DNA from: Epiperipatus broadwayi
Lineage: Eukaryota; Onychophora; Udeonychophora; Euonychophora; Peripatidae
Length of the DNA stretch: 64,000 nucleotides
Assembly: GCA_028023455.1 (NCBI GenBank)
Contig: JAQFVV010012394.1
Span: forward strand, 18,866,353-18,930,352
Direction: 5' to 3'
Under the pieces are notes generated by a model. That model was not told the origin of the DNA and made no database searches. It saw nothing but the letters and a program-made list of their open reading frames with translations. The position numbers were made by a program, and so were the translations under genes. Below, piece by piece: positions 48,466 to 59,861 of the stretch; the first letter of the stretch is position 1, and every line of letters begins with the position of its first letter.

Positions 48466-49055
48466 AAAATGTTAAATATACTAAATTAATATCATCCCTA
48501 AAGCTATGTTTAAACAAGAGTCCAGCATTTTAGATGTATTTTTTTTATATAAAAAAAAGTTATTAATTATTATAAATATTCAAATTATTAATGCTGATAA
48601 CAGTTGGTGAATATTCTTTGTAATTATTACAAACTAAATAACTATTTTTAATACAATTGTTAAATTTTAACCATAGAGTAATTGGGTTTATGACTGGAAA
48701 CATTATAAAATAATAAATTTGTTTCATAATTTGTATTCTTTTCTTTGTTTAAATTATTTATTTACCCCATTTGTTTAAATAATAGTATATTGTTTTTTGT
48801 TTCAATTTCATTTGTATATCTCTTCAAGTTATAGAAATTCGTATTCTATTTTCTTTGAATTTTTATCAGATATTAGGAACTGAATTTCAATGTTTTTTAC
48901 CAACAGTCATTAACCTTTAAATTATCAATAAAATGCTTCTCAATCAGGGCTGGTCGCATAGATGACAGTACGAGACAACCACCATCTACTGTGCTGAATT
49001 GGAATAGATACCAAAATGAGAAATATTTGAAAAAAATATTTTTTCTTAAAATCAA
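48466..49055. other. Intron sequence without recognised features
   Basis: AT-rich; the minus-strand open frame 48897-49112 is in the 3' flank of the Penelope-like relic and shows no motif. Confidence 0.45.
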
Positions 49056-49059
49056 AACT

Positions 49060-49470
49060 ACCCCAAATCTAAAATTAAACCAGACCAGAATAAAAATAAT
49101 ATTAAAACACAACCTAAGGTTTCACTGCTACAAGCAGACTTCTCAAGTGTAAAGAAATAATAAAAAAAAAAACACAATTTATATATACTATTAAAAACTA
49201 CCCACAAATCCATTCACTTCCCATCCACCCTTAATATTAAAAGAACTCTTAAATAAGTTAATTGCTTCAGACTCATAAATTTTCAATAATAAAGACTCTT
49301 TAATTCTTCTTTTGATTTCATTTCTCTCAAAGAAGACAACCTTAGCTTCATCAAAATCAATAGTGTGGCCTGTATCTTTTTCATGGACATACAAAGCAGA
49401 ACTAAGATATCTATTTTTAACTCTACTTTTATGAACCTTTACTCTTTCATTTTAAATGTTTTCATTTTAA
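49060..49470 (-). mobile_element. Penelope-like element relic: GIY-YIG endonuclease C-terminal part
   Basis: The minus strand, from about 49440, reads KSRVKNRYLSSALYVHEKDT then GHTIDFDEAKVVFFERNEIK, RRIKESLLLKIYESEAINLF and ends GGWEVNGF. The pattern H...TGHxI.(f)....(v)....(e)...R(r)(i)KES..I....(i)N is the C-terminal half of the GIY-YIG nuclease domain found in Penelope-like retroelements. The upstream GIY-YIG motif and reverse transcriptase were not found, and the short intact frame (49394 to 49191) is bordered by stops, so this is a 5'-truncated dead copy. The following 130 bp match a second fragment at 46735. It is in sense orientation in the 8.3 kb NPHP4 intron. Confidence 0.7.
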
Positions 49471-49499
49471 ATGTTTACATTTTTCTTAAAGTAGTAGCA

Positions 49500-51300
49500 T
49501 TCATCAAAAATCATTCGATTTTCTAAACAAATATTTTATTCACATTTAAAATTTTCATGAACAACTCTTTAATGATTGGCTGAATTGTAGAGTTCAGACT
49601 CACACCAACGGTGATATCAAAAAATATGTAACACTTACAATTTAATAGTATAATTTATTAAAACAAAAATATATACATATTATACAATCAATAAATACAA
49701 TTTGAAGTATAACTTAGTTACTAATAGCTGGTCATGCTGAATGACTAGTCTCACTTTCAGCTGTATATATTAACTTGCCTCATAAGTTCTAATCTTAACT
49801 CTTCTGGTTGTACTGGACAGCTTGCCTTGAGTTTGTAAAATGACCCTTCCAGCTGTACTAGACAGCTTGTTTTGAGTCTGCCATAGTCGTAGCAACTTCC
49901 AGTCCTATCGTGGACTTGCCTCACTGAGTAGACATATTGATAGTGAATATAGTAGAAACACCTTTGCTGTTGGAAGGGGTTTCATTGGAGAGCACGTTCA
50001 GTCATTCAGATACATAATCATTCTCTCTCTTAAGAGCTTGTACTCTCATTTAGGTTAGACAGATGTTCTCTGCTTGCCTCAAATAGGCTGACCATTTATT
50101 GATAGATCCCCTCTCTTACTGGCAGCAATCAGATTCAGAGAGCCTAACCAATGGTAGGATTTTATATACATGTTTACACATTAGCCATACTTATGTTTTA
50201 TTATCAAGCCATGTTTAGACATTGCTTATCCACATATTTACACATTGGTTAGCAGCAATGAGTGCTCAATGTGATAGATAAGGAAGGAATCTGGACTAGT
50301 CCACTTCTGAAGTTAAGGTCAGATATGACACTAATAGAAATGTAAATTAAAAACTTCAAAAAATTATCAGTGGACAACAATGACCATGACTGATTAAGTG
50401 ATCTAGCAATAAAGTTATTTAAATCAGTGGTTAACAATCTTTTTTAATCTTCTGCTAATCTTTCTATATGAAACATTTTGCATTCCATTTGTGGATGAAA
50501 GGAACAAATCAATGATATAAATTGATGATTATTCATAAAATTTATAAATAATAATAAATATGCATTAATATGCATGTAAAGATAAAAAGAATATTATTCA
50601 TCTTATAATCAAACTCAATTTCAAAAAACAATGAGAACATTTTGTAGTAAAACATTAAAAAAAGTACAAAACCATAGAAATAATTAAGTTATGTTTAAAT
50701 ACAAACTGACTTTCTTGGTCCTATTTTTGTCTACATAATGTTTCTAAATCAGGTTTACACTTTCTTACTTACTTACTTTAGGTGAATCAAAGATTCCTAA
50801 TTGTCAAGTATCAATTGATTTCTTAATGGATTTAAAATATAATTCATATAGGAAAAAATTTGTTCATTGATATATGATGAATTAAAAATAGCTAAAGTTG
50901 ATTCTGTAATTTTTTTCATTGATAAAAACTGTTAAAGTAGAAGGGATCAACATTTTAATATAATTTTATTTGTATATTTTGGAACTTTTTTTGTTCAATT
51001 TCTTTCCACATTTCTTTGAATTTATTAATCCAAATTAAAGAACTTTTAAAATCAATTATGTCATTTCCAAGTTATCAATTCCCAGAAAATAAAAATAGTG
51101 CATTATTTGCACAACTTTATTTTCATCAAATTAAATATTAATTGATAAAATAAGTAACTATTGATGAAATATTAATCCACTGAATTATCAGTTTATTTTA
51201 TTTTCGCAAATTTTCTAATTCAATAAAAAATATTCTTTTGGAAAACAGTGTGGGTCTGATTCCTCATCATAGGTTTCCAATTGATCTAAAAAACAATAAA
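49500..51300. other. Intron sequence; local duplicated motif near 49.8 kb
   Basis: CTTCTGGTTGTACTGGACAG CTTGC at 49801 recurs as CTTCCAGCTGTACTAGACAG CTTG at 49846, a diverged 45-bp direct repeat in a patch (49740-50130) that is less AT-rich than its surroundings. No gene recognised. Confidence 0.45.
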
Positions 51301-51305
51301 TTATA

Positions 51306-51425
51306 TTAAAAAATGTTAATGGCTTTATTGCATGGGAGTTCATAAAAAGTTTGAGTACCAGAAAATCAATCTTGGGACCTACCAATGCCAAGTAAGATGT
51401 TTTATAAACTGTCAAAATGCACAGG
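51306..51425 (-). repeat. Family R5 tRNA-derived SINE-like copy
   Basis: GGCTTTATTGCATGGGAGTT, CATAAAAAGTTTGAGTACC and CCAATGCCAAGTAAGATG correspond to the 41478 copy. Confidence 0.6.
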
Positions 51426-51761
51426 AAATAAATTATAAAGATATTTTTAAACTACTTGCTATAATGATTTTATAAAAATTATTATATGATTTTTTTAATT
51501 ATTAATTATATTTTAATTTATTCTGTTTCATTTTCTGCATATTTTTTACAATTTTATATTTTTGTGCTGTTTTTTTTTATTACATTCTGTGCTTTATTCA
51601 GTATATTATTTTAAATAAATACTAATCGTCTTTTCAATTACATTAAAAGACTCAGTTTTTAAGATGCTTTGAGTGTCAAAATTGGTCAGCTGATTCTCTT
51701 CTCAAATTGTTGTGTGAATGATTCACTCTCTTTTGTCATAGTGGGTATCCATCTTTATTGT

Positions 51762-51850
51762 TTAAAGGAGGTTGCCTTGACAACAGACTGAGATTGTTAT
51801 TGGTATTGCTTAGAATTTACATTTATCTATTAGCCTGTATATATAAAATG
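51762..51850 (+). repeat. Family R3 repeat, short copy
   Basis: AAAGGAGGTTGCCTTGACAA, CAGACTGAGATTGTTATTGG; the 3' part diverges after TTGCTTAGAATTTAC. Confidence 0.7.
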
Positions 51851-52069
51851 AGGCCTTCATAAAATAAATTATATTACTGATTAGTGAGAATATAAAACTG
51901 CTTGTTTAACGTACAATTTTCAGTTTACTTAATTATAGAATAATAAACTTTTATAGATTCTTTAAAAACAAAACTCTTTTTAATTTTTAGGAAAGAAAAA
52001 CACTACTCCAGCATATATTTTAGATTCTCAATCTGGAGCAAATAAATTCATAACAGCTTAATTAAAGTT

Positions 52070-52400
52070 AAAATTAAAAATTACATTAAGAAAGAAATGT
52101 TCATGGAATGTAATATTATATGGAGCAGAGATTTGGGTATTTAAAAAAAAAAAGAAAAAAAAAAGGGGTTTTTTAGCAATGTGCTAAACACCAAACAATT
52201 AGAAAGACAAAATTAGCAAAAGAGAAATGACGAAAAGAATAAGTGAAAAAAAAAAATCAAGAGAAAGATAAATTGGATTGGTCATCTATTTTGAGAGAAA
52301 AAACTAGAAGAAAAAAAAATATAACTATCTTAAGATAGGAGTAACTATAAGAAAGGAATAGTATAAAAAACAGGAAAATTAAAAGAAAATGATTTAGTTT
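52070..52400 (+). mobile_element. LINE C-terminal relic
   Basis: CSWNVILYGAEIWVFKK, then after indels a WIGHLF block (about 52275) fit the YG(A/S)E(T)W ... LE.F.... WIGHILR region that follows the reverse transcriptase in many animal non-LTR elements. Poly-A insertions have broken the frame. The antisense frame at 52257-52709 is its shadow. Confidence 0.6.
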
Positions 52401-52844
52401 GGTATGCAGGACCTGCCTTTTACAATAATGATAATTTTGATGAGACTCTACAATTTGTAAGTTGTTGTTTTTTTTTTGATGAAAACAAAAAAAAAAAACT
52501 GCAAAAAACTTATATAAGATATTTATTGCTAAAAGGCGGTCAAAGAGAGAAAAAAAGCTCACTTCTTTCATTAGGAGAAACATGGTGATAGAAGCAGGGA
52601 AGTATGATCTTATCGCTCTGATGATAAGAAGGAAAAAATCAGTAAAATAATAAATATTAAGTATGATTATTATTATTTTGCTAAGACTTACAAATATGGT
52701 TCTATGCATCCTTTATTCAATTGGATTGAATTATCACCTAACTTGCTGGGTTCTTCTGTTTTTTAAAGACTGTACACTTAAACTTAATATGTAAGATTTG
52801 AAATATCAGACACTTATATACCTAGAGCCTAATTGTAAATATAG

Positions 52845-53240
52845 GGGATTTGAATTCAGACTTTCAAGTCCCTTCACTATCCACACTATCTCAAATTACT
52901 GATACAAATAACCACACACATGTAAAAAAGATAAATAATCACCAATATACATATTTCATGCTTAACCAGCACTCATCAATTGGTCCAGACTACCATCTTC
53001 CATACATATATATATAAACAGGGTTCAGTTTATATTAAGATAGTGAATCCTTACACTTTAATGGATAGGCTTCGACCCACTTCAACCTCCAACTTTTCAG
53101 CCATCCATACCATTGAAAATCTAATGATAGAATTCCCAAATTCCATGCTGATGCCAATATTATCATGCTCATGTTGACTTAAGTCATTCTGACCCCTCAT
53201 GTATAGGACAGTATCCATTTAAATACATAGAAGAGGGACA
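52845..53240 (+). repeat. Family R2 arm
   Basis: GGGATTTGAATTCAGACTTT, CACTCATCAATTGGTCCAGA, TTATATTAAGATAGTGAATC and CATTGAAAATCTAATGATAG in R2 order, ending near AGAAGAGGGACAGGCAGAAA. Confidence 0.8.
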
Positions 53241-53304
53241 GGCAGAAAGTAGACTTAATATTTAAGATTTGAAATACCAGGGACTCTTATACCTAAAACC
53301 TAAA

Positions 53305-53970
53305 TGTAAATATAAGGGATTTGAACTCAGACTTTCAAGCCCCTTCATTATCCACACTATCTCATATTACTAATACACATGGCTGCACACATGCAGAAAA
53401 GATAAATGATCATCAATATATGTATTTTGTGCTAAACCAGCACTCATCAGTTGGTCCAGACTACCATTTTCTATACATGTATATAATCAATGCTCAGTTT
53501 ATATTAAGATAGCAAATCCTTACACTTTAATGGACAGGCTTCAAATCTTACCTATTAAGCCGGGATTCTGCCCATCCCTCTTCTATATATTTAAATGGAT
53601 AATGTCCTATATGTGAGGGGTCAGAGTGACTTGAGGGCAACATGGGCATGACAACAATAATGGCATCAGCATGGGATTTGGGAATTCTATCATCAGATTT
53701 TCAATAATATGGATGGCTGAAGAGTTGGAATAGGTTGAAGCCTGTCCATTAAAGTGTAAGAATTTGCTATCTTAATATCAACTGAGCACTGATTATATAT
53801 ATGTGTGGAAGATGGTAGTCTGGACCAACTGATGAGTGTTGGTATAGCACGAAATACATATATTGGTGATTATTTACCTTTTCTGCATGTGTGTGGTCAT
53901 GTGTATCAGTGGTATGAGACAGTGTGGATAGTAAAGGGGCTTGAAAGTCTGAGTTCAAATCCCCTATATT
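53305..53970. repeat. Family R2 foldback, well preserved
   Basis: A palindrome of about 650 bp: GATTTGAACTCAGACTTTCA at 53319 pairs with TGAAAGTCTGAGTTCAAATC at 53943. Its two arms yield two nearly identical peptides on opposite strands (53321-53512 plus, 53767-53958 minus). With the preceding arm it forms a head-to-tail pair. Confidence 0.85.
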
Positions 53971-53974
53971 TAAG

Positions 53975-54685
53975 CTTAATATGCAAAATATCTTTTTTTT
54001 TTTAAAAAAAGATGAACTTTAAATTAATCATAGTTCAATGTATATGTAAATAAAGAGAATAAATCACTTTTCCACTGGCTATCCCTTAAAAGATAAGAAA
54101 ATGCTCTGAAGCTTCTTATAATATATTTTAATAGTTGTTTGGGCTAATTTTACATAGCCATTTTGAGTTTATCAAACCGTTTTATAAATTTTGCAGAAAA
54201 AATCGATTATTAATAATTCAAATATAATCATCATCAACATTTTTCACACATGAAATGAATACTCAATCATATTTATAAGGTTTAACATTTGTTACAATCA
54301 CATAAATGCAACAAAGAGTGAGAAGCAAAAATAATTTTACAACAAAATTATTCTTTTATACAATTTTAATTTGTAAAAATTTCCAATTTATAATCAGTAA
54401 AACATATGGCATCTTCCACATAATTAACATTGTTCAATAATTAAAAAAATACCTTTATTTTACTAGAATTTATTGTTTGCTTAGTGTTTAAAAAGTTTAA
54501 AGGTGTATTTATAGTACTTTCTCTGATTTAAGCTAACTAAATGTCAAATTACATTTTGTTATTGCTAAAACAAAATTACTTTTTTTATTAATTATATTAA
54601 AACTAAAAGTAATTTATTTTAAATAGTTTTATTTAAGTCAATATAAATTTATACATTTTTGCCAATATTTATTCATTCATAGTAA
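53975..54685. other. Intron sequence without recognised features
   Basis: AT-rich; nothing recognised. Confidence 0.5.
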
Positions 54686-54689
54686 GGGA

Positions 54690-54850
54690 ATCATTTTAAA
54701 TAAACTTATAAATAATGACTGTCATTTCTTATATCAATGCCAATCTATTGCCATATAAAAGATGTTCATTTAAATAATTCTTTGGGTATTTATTTGTATG
54801 TTCCATGAATAGATTTATATTCTCAGTGTTATATATTTGATAAGCAATAA
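54690..54850. repeat. Diverged relative of the inverted-repeat element at 8455-8765
   Basis: ATCATTTTAAATAAACTTAT, TTTCTTATATCAATGCC, TTCATTTAAATAATTCTTTG and TTCCATGAATAGATTTATAT parallel the 8.5-8.76 kb blocks in order. Confidence 0.55.
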
Positions 54851-54884
54851 AATTATTTATGACCTCATAAAAATCATTAGATGG

Positions 54885-55235
54885 TATTTACTTCTTCTTC
54901 TTCTTCACTTTCTTTGCATATCTTCATATAATCATATATATTGCTTATATCATTCTATTCATATACACGTTAATGCAACAAATTTTCTTAAAAACTTCTT
55001 TATTTTCTTACAGTTTCGACTGTCCAGCAGACTTCATCAGAGCTCTATCACATGTTAATGCAACAAATTTTCTTAAAAACTACTTTATTTTCTTACAGTT
55101 TCGACTGTCCAGCAGTCTTCATCAGAGATCTATCTTCTTCACTGTCTAAAATAAGGTAGTTTTTAAGAAAATTTGTTGCATTAATGTGTATATGAATAGA
55201 GTGATATAAGCAATATATATAATTAGATGGTATTT
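54885..55235. repeat. Family R4 palindrome with internal tandem duplication
   Basis: AGATGGTATTTACTTC and TATATATTGCTTATATCATT on the left mirror AAGCAATATATATAATTAGA and TGGTATTT on the right. TTAATGCAACAAATTTTCTT to TTTCGACTGTCCAGCAG is present twice on the left (54970 and 55054). Confidence 0.85.
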
Positions 55236-55534
55236 AAATACATGTGAGCATAACTGTTTGCTTTTTTTTTTTTTAACATGAAATTTATTTAATTAAATGA
55301 AAATTTTTACGTTATCAAAACTACTCTATCCGTTAATATTTGTGTGCCTATTTTGAAATCCATAAAATAATTATTTCAATAAATATTGACAAAATTATAT
55401 ATATAATTAATCAAAAAAAATAGAATACATATATATAATTCTGTTACTATGATTACATTACTATTTTGGATATATTCATTATACACACAGTGTAACCCAG
55501 TGATTCTCCAAGCTGCCTGCGGTTCCATCTCTGA

Positions 55535-55995
55535 ACCAATGCAACTATTACATAGTTACATAATTTACTTATTAACCACAACAATTTTAAGGTACTAGTA
55601 TCTCTGGAACTCAAATTACAACACGAAATGTGAAAATATGTTTGATATTTTAACTCATGATAGAACAATATGCTATCATTAAAATGTGTTTTAAATTGGG
55701 CAAAATTATTGCAAAATGTTTGAACTGATTTAAACTGTCTGTGGCAGTGAAATCATGAGTTGCGCTTTAAAGTAGTTTTCAAGATTTTGTGGTGGCAGAA
55801 ATAGCATTAAACATCATCCACAAAGGTATGAAATATACTGTCATATTTAATGTTATGATTTATAATCCAAACATACTAACTCCTTAACTTTTGTGGTGAA
55901 TAATTAAACTACAAATCTATATAATGTCTGTAATGATTTATAGATGGCACTGCAGATAGCTTGGATAGAGAATCAGTCACCTTTTCATTGAGACA
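55535..55995. repeat. Copy of the repeat found at 6110-6500
   Basis: CAATTTTAAGGTACTAGTAT and CACGAAATGTGAAAATATGT parallel the 6155 element, and GCTTGGATAGAGAATCAGTC with CCTTTTCATTGAGACA parallels 6437-6485. This indicates a larger parent repeat than the 222-bp MITE alone. Confidence 0.5.
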
Positions 55996-56062
55996 TGATA
56001 AAAAATACTGACACATTCATAAACACACCATTTCAATTTATATAAAAATTTGAAAAAAATAC

Positions 56063-56174
56063 CTGTCCCAGTCTTAGAAATATCCACTGGATGTCCAATA
56101 TTTGCTAACTTTAGGTGAAATTTTCCTTTTAATGCTAAATTAATTCCTGCAGGATATACGCTGCTGGGGTTATT
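56063..56174 (-). CDS. NPHP4: NPHP4 internal exon (first visible, 112 bp)
   Basis: This is the most 5' exon I can link to the NPHP4 chain. The minus strand shows an acceptor ending ATTTTTAG before base 56174 and a donor GTATTT after base 56063. The exon starts in phase 0 and encodes 37 codons plus one base, beginning NNPSSVYPAG and containing a lysine/leucine-rich stretch GKFHLKLANIGHPVDIS, a pattern of alternating hydrophobic residues that would suit beta strands. One leftover G joins the CT of the next exon to make an alanine codon. The family match is weak for this piece alone: it is called NPHP4 because strand, order, phase and composition agree with the next exon. An exon further 5' must exist but I could not find it between 56174 and 64000. 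Confidence 0.55.
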
Positions 56175-56454
56175 CTAAAAATGATTAAAGTAAGAGATTA
56201 TTTAATTTATAATCAATACTTCATTAATTCTTTTTTTAATTTTATCAGTAAAAAAATTAATAATGTACTTCTCTTATAGGTAGCATCAAATTGTTTTAAG
56301 GATATTTTTTTATTAAAAGTATTCTAAAATTTTTTATGACAACTAATATATTTATATTGCTGAAGAAAAAGTCTATGTAAATATGTGTATATACCTATAT
56401 AATAGATCTAATGCTACATCTGTAATTATAATCAAAATAGAATAAACATATAGC

Positions 56455-56620
56455 AATAAAAATACTATTAAAATTTAAAAAAAATAAATAATTTTCTTCA
56501 CTGCTATGGCTCCACCTATTAAGCAAATAGATTTCAAATGAAAACTCCTAACCAAAATAAACATATATCCACAATTCCTAACAAACGTCAATATTTTTAA
56601 TACTAGATGATTCATAATAC
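56455..56620. repeat. End of the non-autonomous element seen at 6810-7740
   Basis: TAGCAATAAAAATACTATTA, TTTTCTTCACTGCTATGGCT and CACCTATTAAGCAAATAGAT match the terminal repeat at 6810. Confidence 0.6.
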
Positions 56621-56921
56621 TGATAGCCTAAGATCAAACTTGTTTTCAAATACAATGAAATCAAAAGAAGAGTCGAGGAGATTCTTTTGATTAGACATTT
56701 TGGATTTGAAGTCATCAATCTTATAATGATTTCTTACATTGTTAAGAGTGAAGGGCAGTTGATTTGGCTCACAGTTAGTTACATATATATATATATTTAT
56801 ATGTATATTCTGTCAGAAGATTTCATTTGGCAAGCTATTTGTTTAATATGATAAACCATAATTATGAAGGCAGTTTTGAAAAATTGCTATAATTTTACTA
56901 ATATCTTTATTTTCATATGTA

Positions 56922-57165
56922 AAACAGGCAAAACTCTCTACACGTATTGCCACTCAATGCAAGCCAGAGTAATCAATGGACACCAGAAGGCTTGTGCACA
57001 AAATCCCCATCTAGTGCCTATTCATCCAATATCGCCAGACTAGTTTCTGGCTTGTGGCCATTGATTACTCTGGCTTGCACTAGTGGCAATACATATAGAG
57101 CATTTTGCCTGTTTTAATAACAGTAAGAGCAAGCATAAGAAATAGTGATTATGTGATGTTCATTT
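56922..57165. repeat. Family R1 foldback, shortened
   Basis: GGCAAAACTCTCTACACGTA on the left and a complementary block ending CATTTTGCCTGTTTTA on the right; the middle CATCCAATATCGCCAGACTA and GTTTCTGGCTTGTGGCCATT is retained. The right terminus ends GTGATTATGTGATGTTCA. Confidence 0.85.
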
Positions 57166-57665
57166 TCATATTTCTATATAATATATATATATTAAACAGC
57201 ATAAGGAAAATTAGAAAATGATACGATACAATTTTAACAGATGCTAGAGGAAAATAGTATTTTTTAACACTATGATCAATAATCCCTGGAGTATAGAGAT
57301 CAGTGATATTTCCCTCAATCAGTATTAGTAAATATAATAATAAAAATAAATAAGTCAAATAATAAAAAAACATGACAGAAATTATAACACCTTTACTATA
57401 TGTTCTTCTCACTACAACACTTGGTTCAAACACACATTAACCAGAGGAGAAGGTAAAGTTCCAAAATATCCAAATTAAACAAATAACTATATCTGTTACA
57501 TAAAAATGAAAAAATAGTTAGAGAACAAATTAAGAACCTGTGCAGACTAAAAATAATACCAAATGTAAACGCAATATAAGAAATGTAAAACAAGGGCGAT
57601 TATAACAATGAAGATAATAAAAAAAAATGAGAAGATTAAAATGTATATATTTTACAATAGCAAAA
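57166..57665. other. Sequence without recognised features
   Basis: AT-rich. The minus-strand frame at 57149-57433 is hydrophobic low-complexity with no motif and does not fit the NPHP4 chain. Confidence 0.5.
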
Positions 57666-57669
57666 TCTA

Positions 57670-57920
57670 CTTTTTTCTACACCATTGCTGCCATCTATTA
57701 TATCTTTAATCAATCAAGAGATAGTAGATGATAGTGTTTGTGAAATCATTATCCAGTGCTATACTATCTATAAATGGCAGACTAATTCCTGATATATATC
57801 TTTCATCAGTGAGAAGCTTGGATCTAGATAGCATAGGATCGAATATGGACTTAATAAGGGCTATCATCCACTATTTACTGATGATTACTCAAGCGTACAA
57901 CAGATGGCAGTAGAAAAGCA
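57670..57920. repeat. Possible MITE with ATTGCTGCCATCTATT-type ends
   Basis: CATTGCTGCCATCTATTA at 57683 and a weaker inverse CAACAGATGGCAGTAGAA at 57898 could be terminal repeats of a 230-bp element. Confidence 0.45.
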
Positions 57921-58002
57921 GAAATATAGAATTTGCAACTGTAAAATGTGCTAGTGGAAAATCATGTGATTTAAAAAAAATATAAGGCAAGTTTTTAAAA
58001 AA

Positions 58003-58118
58003 AATTCAAATGCTTTTACTGCTCAGGAGTTCATAAGAAGTCAAGAGCTCAAAAAGACAGATCTGGGCATGATCTGAAGACCTTTCATTTCAGAATTATC
58101 ACTGCATAAAACAATGGA
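58003..58118 (-). repeat. Family R5 SINE-like copy, degraded
   Basis: ATGCTTTTACTGCTCAGGAG, TTCATAAGAAGTCAAGAGC and ATCTGGGCATGATCTGA align with the 41478 copy. Confidence 0.5.
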
Positions 58119-58399
58119 GGAAAATAATAAGGGAATTACATTCATGTCAAAAAGAAGTCATAAACTCATAAATGAAAAAATAATATCTGCATCAAATAAA
58201 TGCATAAAAACATATGCAAATGCACACATATGAAGTACAACTGACAATAAATAAAACTGTGGAAAGGAAGAGAAATTGAAAAATGATTTGAAAATGATGA
58301 TGCAAATAAATCAAAATTATATTTTATTTGTATTATCATTATACTAACATAAATAAACAATAATATCACACTCTTCTTTGCACTTTATAGCTTTTAAAA

Positions 58400-58445
58400 A
58401 TAACTGATAGTTTTGACTGTTAAGTAGACTTCTTCAGTATACACA
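58400..58445 (+). repeat. Family R4 remnant
   Basis: AGTTTTGACTGTTAAGTAGA and CTTCTTCAG match the centre of the R4 palindromes. Confidence 0.45.
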
Positions 58446-58627
58446 AATAGATAAGTGTCTTATCTTAACAAATTGTACAAAACAAAATGGAACTTCATGT
58501 AAAATTAAATTGGACTGTAATAAATCAGTATTATTTTTTTTTAGTAAATAATTTATTAAGTTTCTCTGTATATGTTAAAACTTTAATGAATTGTTTTTTT
58601 TTTTAAAAAAAACATATTTTGTTTTTA

Positions 58628-58925
58628 AGATGCAAAACTCTCCATACAATAATGTCACCAGAACAAGCCAGAGTAATCAATGGATGCAAGGTTTGTATAT
58701 AAAATCTTTATACAGAGCCTCTGTTTTAACAGCTTGTGTAAGCATAGGGAATGTTAATCATGTGGTGATGATATTGGAAGAGTAGACACTATACAGGGAT
58801 TTTATGCACAAACCTTTTTGCATCCATTGATTACTCTGGTTTGCACTGAGTGGCACTACTGTATGGAGAGTTTTGCCTCTGTTTTAACAGCTTGTGTAAG
58901 CATATGAAATGTCGATCATGTGATA
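58628..58925. repeat. Family R1 foldback copy
   Basis: GCAAAACTCTCCATACAATA on the left, CACTACTGTATGGAGAGTTT on the right and the GCTTGTGTAAGCATA block twice (about 58732 and 58890). It is most like the 13.7 kb copy, so these two may form a subfamily. Confidence 0.8.
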
Positions 58926-59860
58926 TTTAAAAATAAGAAAAAAGCAAAAACAAGTTTTTTCAAACTTGATTCTAAACAGAACATTATATTCATTCAAAAA
59001 TTATCTTCTGCTGAATTGATCTGTGTAAGAAAATGGATCATTACATTTAAAGTCTGACTCAGACAATTTCAAATAACAATGAATATATAAAAAAAAAAAT
59101 GTAATTTTTTTTGCCCTACTGAAACCAGTGCAGATTGCTGTTTGGTTGAAGATAATTGAAGTAGAGAGAAATAGACGAATACATCGATTTACTTTTGAAT
59201 ATAAAATAGAATTTTTATTACAAACTCAAAGCTATCAATATGTTGGACAAATAGAAATTTGAGTTCAAAAATCTTTTCAAACTTTGATTGTCAATTCTAA
59301 TTATTCACATATAATTATTTATATATGACAAAAATGTCATTTTTTTAAATCCTTAATAAAATACATCATGTGCATATTACATCAAATTACTCCAAATGTT
59401 TCAACTATATTTTGTAGTCTTTCTCATGGGAAATATTTTTTTATTATTCTTTTCAAATTGAAAAATTGTAAATACTATATTTCACATAAAATGTGTGTGA
59501 TGTATTTTATTAAACAGGTTTGAAAAAGAATGACATTATCAAATTTTTGATATTTAATATATAAACATTATACTGTTTCAAAGGCTTTATTTATCTTTAT
59601 ACTTATTATATTTTCCATGTGCATAGAATATTGGGAGAGTAGGGAGAAAGTTGTAGGACTGGCATATGATCACATTATTAGTTATGCTATCATGACACTT
59701 GACACTGTGTTGAGGCTATATCATGCATTATGTAAATGTAGTTGATTTATGTGGTTATTTTGTTTAAAAGATCCCACCCCCACTTCTCTAATTTTCTTGT
59801 CTGACAGCTTGAAGTCTGATCAGTTACTGAGTTCTTAGGTTTTGTTGTTAATATTTATTC
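58926..59860. other. Sequence without recognised features
   Basis: AT-rich; no gene or family recognised. Confidence 0.5.
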
Positions 59861-59861
59861 T

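Larger units (their letters stand above)
5615..56174 (-). other. NPHP4: NPHP4 (nephrocystin-4) locus, partial: nine internal exons with eight introns
   Basis: This is the extent of the recognisable part of a nephrocystin-4 gene. Nephrocystin-4 is a large scaffold of the ciliary transition zone that works with NPHP1 and RPGRIP1/RPGRIP1L; its C-terminal half is built of Ig-like or MSP-like beta-sandwich domains. Nine minus-strand segments with AG/GT borders join in one frame to 505 codons, compared with about 1,400 residues for a full vertebrate protein. Strong family matches are in the segments at 31.2, 28.6, 16.9, 10.5, 10.2 and 5.6 kb; the three most upstream segments rest more on phase and position. 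Introns are 8343, 15636, 323, 2454, 11523, 6359, 87 and 4320 bp in transcript order. The N-terminal half should lie beyond 64000 and the last exon or exons before position 1. No coding defect was seen. Family identity is inferred from remembered conserved motifs, not from a search. Confidence 0.88.

Noticed and set aside
52257-52709. 150-codon minus-strand hydrophobic frame
   Set aside because: Antisense to a LINE tail with poly-A expansions; runs of Phe and Ile come from T-rich complement.
53321-53958. Two nearly identical 63-codon genes on opposite strands
   Set aside because: They are the two arms of an R2 palindrome.
57149-57433. Further upstream NPHP4 exon
   Set aside because: Minus frame is hydrophobic low-complexity with no splice borders that fit the phase-0 start of the exon at 56174.
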